Assembly: GCF_030651745.1 (NCBI RefSeq)
Contig: NZ_JAUSCC010000106.1
Coordinates: 1-8,995 of the forward strand
Reading direction: 5' to 3'
Length of the DNA stretch: 8,995 nt
Source: Methylophaga sp.
GTDB taxonomy: Bacteria; Pseudomonadota; Gammaproteobacteria; Nitrosococcales; Methylophagaceae
Shown here one piece after another: positions 4,844-8,995 of the stretch (its first letter is position 1; each line of letters starts with the position of its first letter). The notes below the pieces were generated by a model. The model saw only the letters and a list, made by a program, of their open reading frames with translations. It was not told where the DNA came from and did no database searches. The position numbers were made by a program, and so were the translations under genes.

Positions 4844-6624
4844 GACACCACCACTTCTCTAAACATACCTGCATCCATATGAAATAACAGATGACAATGC
4901 CAGGCCCACCGTCCTACATCATGCGGCGTTGTTAAAAAACTAATTCGCTGAGCAGGTTGCACCGGAATAGTATGGCGTCTGACTTGGACTTCACCACTTT
5001 CACTTTCTAAATCACTCCACATTCCATGCAAATGCATAGGGTGAGTCATCATGGTGTCATTATGTAAAATCACCCTAACGCACTGATGTAACTTCATATG
5101 CACAGGTGTACTTTGGCCAAACTCTAAACCATCAATTGACCAGCTATAGCGTTCCATATTGCCAGTTAGGTGCAATTCAATTTCAGCTTCAGGACGCTGT
5201 GGTTCAATAACACCTTCTAGTGAGTGTAAATCGGATAACGTCAGCACTTTTCGGCCATTATTGCGTAAACCAATGCCCGGATCGTCCAAGTTAGTTCTTG
5301 GCGTATCTACCCGCATATCAACCGAAGGGCCATATTCAGTACTGGCATGGCGCACTTGCGTGCTGGCTTTAGCATAAGCAGCGGCCGGCCCTGCATGCTG
5401 ACTTAAATCCATCGGCATAGCTGCGCCATGTTGGCTATGATCCATAGCGCCCTCTGTCATTGAACCGCCATGGGACATATTGCCCATCATGTCGGCCATC
5501 GCTAACCACTCTACTGGATCGACTGCCGGTACGGGTGCATTAATATTGTCGGCTACCGCTAGGGTGCCTCGAGCATAACCGGTGCGTTCTATGGTCTGGG
5601 CGAAAATGGTATAAGCATCAGATTGCGGTGTGACCAGTACATCATAGGTTTCACCCGGGCCGAATCGGAACTCATCAATAGTTACTGGATGGACATTTTG
5701 GCCATCAGACTGCACTACGGTCATTTGCAGTTCCGGGATACGGACATCGAAGAAGGTATTGCTGGCGCCATTAATAAAGCGCAAGCGAACTTTTTCGCCT
5801 TTTTTAAACAGGCCTCGCCAATTGGCCAGCGGTGTGCTGCCGTTAAATAAGTAGGTTAGTGCAGCGCTTGACACATCTCCCAAGTCTGTCGGGCTCATGC
5901 GCATTTCTTGCCACATTTTACGTTTTGATAATGCTGAACTAAGCCCTTTTTCTGACAGGTCTCGGAAAAAATCTCGTACTGTTGGTTGATTATAATTGTA
6001 GATATCACCTTGCACTTTTAGTTTACTAAATACTTTCATCGGGTCATCATCGGTCCAGTCTGAAAGCTGTACCACATACTCCCTATCAGCAACGATGATA
6101 TCTTGCTCTCTAGGCTCGATGATTAGTGCACCGTACATGCCAGTCATTTCTTGGAAGCCACTATGAGAGTGATACCAGTAAGTACCGCTTTGTTGCAAAG
6201 TAAACTTATAAACAAAGGTTTCACCGGGCATAATGCCCTTAAAGCTTAAGCCTGGTACCCCATCCATTTGATAAGGTAAAATAATGCCATGCCAGTGAAT
6301 AGAGCTAGGCACAGATAAGGTATTGGTCACTTTAATCGTCACCTCATCGCCTTCGCGTAAGCGCAGCGTTGGTGACGGAATAGAGCCATTAATGGTGGTT
6401 GCTGTACGTACTACACCGGTAAAATTGACTAAGGACTCAGCAATAGTTAGCTCGATAACTTTGCCGCTTAATTCTGGTGCAGAACCTGTCGCGGCATTGT
6501 CTTTAAAAGAGCTACCGGCGCGAACAACATGCGGGAAACTCGCTATAACGCCTCCGACGGCAAGACCTTGTACAAAGCGGCGCCGCGAGATAGAAGCTGG
6601 TAATTTGAACTTGTTATCATCCAT
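4840..6624 (-). CDS. copA: CopA periplasmic multicopper oxidase (Tat-exported)
   Basis: The 594 residues match the usual length of PcoA/CopA-type oxidases. A twin-arginine signal SRRRFVQG (13-20) and a cleavage site near VRA (34-36) show Tat export of the folded protein. Three cupredoxin domains carry all four copper-ligand motifs: HWHG (110-113), HSH (152-154), HPMHLHG (528-534) and HCHLLFHMDAGM (576-587). This gives type 1 ligands H528, C577, H582 and M587, and a full trinuclear cluster. A Met/His-rich insert at about 375-410 contains MDHSQHG, the same motif as in the CopB repeat. The enzyme oxidises Cu(I) to less toxic Cu(II) and may bind extra copper. AAGGG lies eight bases before ATG. 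It is the first gene of the operon, divergent from copR, and overlaps copB by 4 bases. Confidence 0.96.
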   Translation of the reverse strand: MDDNKFKLPASISRRRFVQGLAVGGVIASFPHVVRAGSSFKDNAATGSAPELSGKVIELTIAESLVNFTGVVRTATTINGSIPSPTLRLREGDEVTIKVTNTLSVPSSIHWHGIILPYQMDGVPGLSFKGIMPGETFVYKFTLQQSGTYWYHSHSGFQEMTGMYGALIIEPREQDIIVADREYVVQLSDWTDDDPMKVFSKLKVQGDIYNYNQPTVRDFFRDLSEKGLSSALSKRKMWQEMRMSPTDLGDVSSAALTYLFNGSTPLANWRGLFKKGEKVRLRFINGASNTFFDVRIPELQMTVVQSDGQNVHPVTIDEFRFGPGETYDVLVTPQSDAYTIFAQTIERTGYARGTLAVADNINAPVPAVDPVEWLAMADMMGNMSHGGSMTEGAMDHSQHGAAMPMDLSQHAGPAAAYAKASTQVRHASTEYGPSVDMRVDTPRTNLDDPGIGLRNNGRKVLTLSDLHSLEGVIEPQRPEAEIELHLTGNMERYSWSIDGLEFGQSTPVHMKLHQCVRVILHNDTMMTHPMHLHGMWSDLESESGEVQVRRHTIPVQPAQRISFLTTPHDVGRWAWHCHLLFHMDAGMFREVVVS

Positions 6625-6651
6625 TTATATAACCCTTGAGCTTATTTATTT

Positions 6652-6680
6652 CATCTAGCTTAGCTATTTATAACTGTCAG
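6652..6680 (-). promoter_or_regulatory. predicted cop operon promoter (copA side)
   Basis: On the - strand a -35 CTGACA (6680 down to 6675) is followed after 17 bases by a weak -10 TAGATG (6657 down to 6652). The -35 lies in the outer arm of the operator. A poor -10 suits a promoter that needs activation by CopR. The leader would be about 20 bases. Confidence 0.5.
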
Positions 6681-6734
6681 CAACATGACTCTGGCATTAC
6701 AAAATCGTAATCTTGTTGTCATCGAGCTGACAGT
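6673..6734. promoter_or_regulatory. concentric CopR operator between copA and copR
   Basis: Three inverted repeats share one centre at 6703.5. The inner is ATTAC (6696-6700) with GTAAT (6707-6711); the middle is ATGAC (6685-6689) with GTCAT (6718-6722); the outer is ACTGTCAGC (6673-6681) with GCTGACAGT (6726-6734). Inner and middle half-sites are spaced exactly 11 bp apart across the whole site, one helical turn, matching OmpR/PhoB-class regulators that bind tandem half-sites. Sites of this general palindromic kind (cop/cus boxes) are known for CopR, CusR and PcoR. The outer arms carry the -35 boxes of both divergent promoters. Confidence 0.75.
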
Positions 6735-6755
6735 CTGTTTATTGCAAGCTATCAG
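6727..6755 (+). promoter_or_regulatory. predicted copRS promoter
   Basis: A -35 CTGACA (6727-6732, five of six matches to TTGACA) is followed after 17 bases by -10 TATCAG (6750-6755, four of six matches). It is placed as a mirror image of the copA promoter relative to the operator centre. A start near 6762 leaves a leader of about 18 bases with AGGAAAGG (6770-6777) as the ribosome binding site. Confidence 0.6.
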
Positions 6756-6779
6756 TAACCCTTATTTACAGGAAAGGCT

Positions 6780-7469
6780 ATGCGATTACTGATTGTGGAA
6801 GATGAGATCAAAACGGGTGATTATTTAAAACAAGGCCTTACTGAAGCAGGTTTTCAAGTTTCGCTAGTCAGAAATGGTTTAGATGGTCATCACCTTGCCA
6901 TGACCGAAGTATTTGATTTAATTGTGCTAGATGTGATGTTGCCTGATGTAAATGGCTGGCGAATAGTGCAATCCATTCGCGAACGCAATAACCTGACACC
7001 AGTATTATTTTTATCCGCTCGCGATAGCGTTGATGACAGAGTTAAAGGCTTAGAATTAGGCGCGGATGATTACTTAATTAAACCCTTTGCTTTCTCTGAA
7101 GTGTTAGCTCGGGTACGCAGCCTAATACGTCGCGGCCAAACCATCGCCACGCCAGATTTGCTTCAGGTGGCCGATTTACAATTAGATATTCCCAAAAGAA
7201 GAGTCATGCGTAGCGGAGTCAAAATTGCCTTAAGCCATAAAGAATTCTCTTTACTAGAACTTTTAATGCGCCGCAGCGGCGAAGTCTTACCCCGATCGTT
7301 AATCGCCTCACAGGTATGGGATATGAACTTTGATAGTGCCACCAATGTTATTGATGTCGCGATAAGAAGGTTACGGGCTAAAGTAGATGATAATTTTACG
7401 CCTAAACTAATCCATACCGTGCGCGGCATGGGCTATAAACTTGAAAACGAGCAAGCGGATGAAGCATAA
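6780..7469 (+). CDS. copR: CopR/CusR-type response regulator (OmpR family)
   Basis: A 229-residue two-domain regulator. The receiver domain (about 1-115) has acidic residues E7, D8, E9, phosphoacceptor D51 in LDVMLPD, S79 in the Thr/Ser switch position and K101 in IKPF. The winged-helix DNA-binding domain spans about 125-225 and ends in the typical VRGMGYKLE. Phosphorylated by CopS, it activates the divergent cop operon and probably itself through the operator at 6673-6734. The ATG is preceded by AGGAAAGG. It overlaps copS by 11 bases. Assignment to copper rather than silver or another metal rests on the neighbouring copABCD genes and on similarity to the heavy-metal regulator subgroup. Confidence 0.94.
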   Translation: MRLLIVEDEIKTGDYLKQGLTEAGFQVSLVRNGLDGHHLAMTEVFDLIVLDVMLPDVNGWRIVQSIRERNNLTPVLFLSARDSVDDRVKGLELGADDYLIKPFAFSEVLARVRSLIRRGQTIATPDLLQVADLQLDIPKRRVMRSGVKIALSHKEFSLLELLMRRSGEVLPRSLIASQVWDMNFDSATNVIDVAIRRLRAKVDDNFTPKLIHTVRGMGYKLENEQADEA

Positions 7470-8853
7470 CACTAAACGGCCACTGTCCTTGACCCAGAGA
7501 GTGGTACTGTCTGTCGTTGTCACTATTGCGGTTTGTTTACTGGTTGTTAGGCAACTGCTTATCAGTTCTATAGAGCACCATTTTATCGAACAAGATGCCG
7601 ATGAACTTGGCGTTATTGTTCACTCTGTTCAGCAAGTGTTCCTTAAAGAACCTACAGATCCGAAAACTTTAGCTCAATCATTATCCCAAGCTGTTGCCGG
7701 ACATCATGGCGTGTATTACCAGATAAACAATTCCCAGCAGCAAATTATTTATAACAATGCTAATTTTGATTTAAGCCAACTTACAGATGCTGATGAATCC
7801 ATAGATACATTTAAAGTTGAAAATATTCAACACTGGCAATATCAAGATAAGGCCTATCGGGGTATTGCTCTGAACATCGCTACTGCAAACGATAACTACC
7901 GGTTAATTGCAGCCATTGATATGGACTTTCATATTCACTTTTTACAACAACTCGGTCAAAGTCTTTGGATCATTTTACTCGGTTCCTGCCTCCTTACTTT
8001 ATTAGCAGCTTGGGTTGCGGTGCATCAAGGCTTAGCTCCTCTTAGGGGACTAAGTGACAATATGCGCGATATTCAAACCAGCAAACTCGACATTAGATTA
8101 AACGCCAACGAAGTACCTTCTGAGTTAACGCATATGGTGCAGTCATTCAACCACATGCTAAACCGCTTAGAGGATGGCTTTACTAAGTTATCGCATTTTA
8201 GTGCCGACATTGCTCACGAAATTCGCACCCCTTTAACCAATATTATTACCCAAACCCAAGTCAGTTTATCTCGGCAACGAACGGCTGAGGAATACCAAAA
8301 CGTGTTATTTTCAAATTTAGAAGAGCAAGAACGGCTTAGCAAGATGGTTAGCGATATGCTGTGGCTAGCCAAAAGTAAAAATGGTTTAATTACCCCGAAC
8401 AAACAGCCTTTAAATATTGCCGATGAAATCTCGGCCATATTCGAGTTTTTTGAAGCTTTAGCAGAAGAAGCAGGAGTCAAACTTGCTTTTGCCGGTCAGC
8501 CTAGCGTCATTAATGCCGATCGCTCTTTACTAAGGCATGCCTTAACTAATTTGTTATCAAATGCGATACGACACACCGCTTCTGGCCACAGCATTGTGGT
8601 TAACAGCTATCAGCATGCTGCTAACACGCTTTGTATCAGTGTCGAAAACCCCGGCCCAGCAATATCCGCCGAGCATTTGCCGTATTTATTTGAACGTTTT
8701 TATCGCGCCGATCAATCAAGACAACGCCACAGTGATGGTGCAGGTTTAGGGCTAGCTATTACTAAAGCGATTATCGAAGCACATGACGGTGATATCAGCG
8801 TCACCTCAGATAAAAATCTTACACGTTTTGTTATTACACTACGCATGACTTAA
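7459..8853 (+). CDS. copS: CopS/CusS-type copper sensor histidine kinase
   Basis: Start chosen at ATG 7459-7461 (464 residues), overlapping the copR stop region by 11 bases; an in-frame TTG at 7441 is possible but lacks a ribosome binding site. Two membrane segments, about 12-35 and 164-190, enclose a periplasmic sensor domain of roughly 128 residues. A HAMP linker (about 188-241) follows. The HisKA dimerisation domain has phosphoacceptor H253 in [11 protein letters not shown]. The ATPase domain shows the N box (N364, N368), VENPGPAI as the G1 region, YLFERFYR (409-416) as the F box and GAGLGLAI (427-434) as G2. It senses periplasmic copper (or silver) and controls CopR phosphorylation. The sensor domain contains several histidines (H81, H82, H125, H158, H160) that might bind metal, but I cannot assign ligands. 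Confidence 0.93.
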   Translation: MKHNTKRPLSLTQRVVLSVVVTIAVCLLVVRQLLISSIEHHFIEQDADELGVIVHSVQQVFLKEPTDPKTLAQSLSQAVAGHHGVYYQINNSQQQIIYNNANFDLSQLTDADESIDTFKVENIQHWQYQDKAYRGIALNIATANDNYRLIAAIDMDFHIHFLQQLGQSLWIILLGSCLLTLLAAWVAVHQGLAPLRGLSDNMRDIQTSKLDIRLNANEVPSELTHMVQSFNHMLNRLEDGFTKLSHFSADIAHEIRTPLTNIITQTQVSLSRQRTAEEYQNVLFSNLEEQERLSKMVSDMLWLAKSKNGLITPNKQPLNIADEISAIFEFFEALAEEAGVKLAFAGQPSVINADRSLLRHALTNLLSNAIRHTASGHSIVVNSYQHAANTLCISVENPGPAISAEHLPYLFERFYRADQSRQRHSDGAGLGLAITKAIIEAHDGDISVTSDKNLTRFVITLRMT

Positions 8854-8995
8854 CGTTCATCCTGTTTAACTATAGAGGACGTCCAACAAAGGGGCTTTAA
8901 GCAGGCTGGTAAAGATTGCAATAACGGTCACTAATCAAACTAAACACCTATGATTTAAAGTTAACCGTTGGACATTAATATAACGTTTTCCGACA
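8854..8995. other. gene-free right edge after copS
   Basis: No ORF is evident in these 142 bases, and no rho-independent terminator for copRS is visible. The stretch contains the attC-like dyad listed separately. The final 26 bases, read on the - strand, begin TGTCGG, so a mobile-element terminus of the TG...CA type just outside the window is conceivable but unproven. Confidence 0.45.
8881..8973. repeat. attC-like imperfect inverted repeat (possible integron recombination site)
   Basis: GTCCAAC (8881-8887) and GTTGGAC (8967-8973) are perfectly complementary and fit the integron R'' (RYYYAAC) and R' (GTTRRRY) consensus boxes. Inside them CTTTAA (8895-8900) pairs with TTAAAG (8955-8960), where L boxes would be, with spacers of 7 and 6 bases. 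The total of 93 bp is within the attC size range, and it starts 27 bases after the copS stop. The spacers are slightly longer than usual and no integrase is in view, so chance or another dyad remains possible. Confidence 0.35.

Noticed and set aside
7441..7458. TTG start for copS, adding six residues
   Set aside because: No ribosome binding site precedes it, and the ATG at 7459 gives a normal N-terminus and a short overlap with copR.

Overview
The window is a copper-resistance region of a Gram-negative bacterium, probably an Alteromonadales-type gammaproteobacterium. That assignment is an inference from the AT-leaning codon use, the outer-membrane CopB, the Tat-exported CopA and the cop gene order; no rRNA or other phylogenetic marker is present. 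Almost everything recognisable concerns copper handling or redox protection. I see no evidence of a wholly new system, but several regulatory and repeat features are unusual.

Layout from left to right. Positions 1-141 are the tail of an IS200/IS605-type (IS1341-like) element: the last 40 codons of a tnpB gene, a strong hairpin and a TCAA right end. A cysteine-rich copper-storage protein (Csp3-like) follows on the + strand at 285-614 and ends in a perfect 12-bp-stem terminator. A 1-Cys peroxiredoxin (780-1415) faces it on the - strand. A 15-bp-stem hairpin (1599-1634) marks the 3' end of a five-gene - strand operon that reads from right to left: copA (multicopper oxidase), copB (outer-membrane copper protein with a long Met/His repeat), copC, copD and a DUF411 lipoprotein. 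Divergent from copA, copR and copS (a two-component system) run on the + strand to 8853. The last 142 bases hold no gene but contain an attC-like inverted repeat.

How the parts fit together (established family knowledge plus inference). CopS senses periplasmic copper and phosphorylates CopR. CopR would bind the 155-bp divergent region 6625-6779 and activate both the cop operon and itself. That region holds a concentric set of inverted repeats, all centred on 6703.5, with half-sites 11 bp apart and CTGACA -35 boxes in the outer arms. CopA oxidises Cu(I) in the periplasm, CopB handles copper at the outer membrane, CopC carries periplasmic copper, CopD is the inner-membrane partner, and the DUF411 protein is a membrane-anchored thiol protein probably binding metal. 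The cytosolic Csp would buffer Cu(I), and the peroxiredoxin would remove the peroxides that copper stress produces. No copper P-type ATPase or RND efflux system is in the window.
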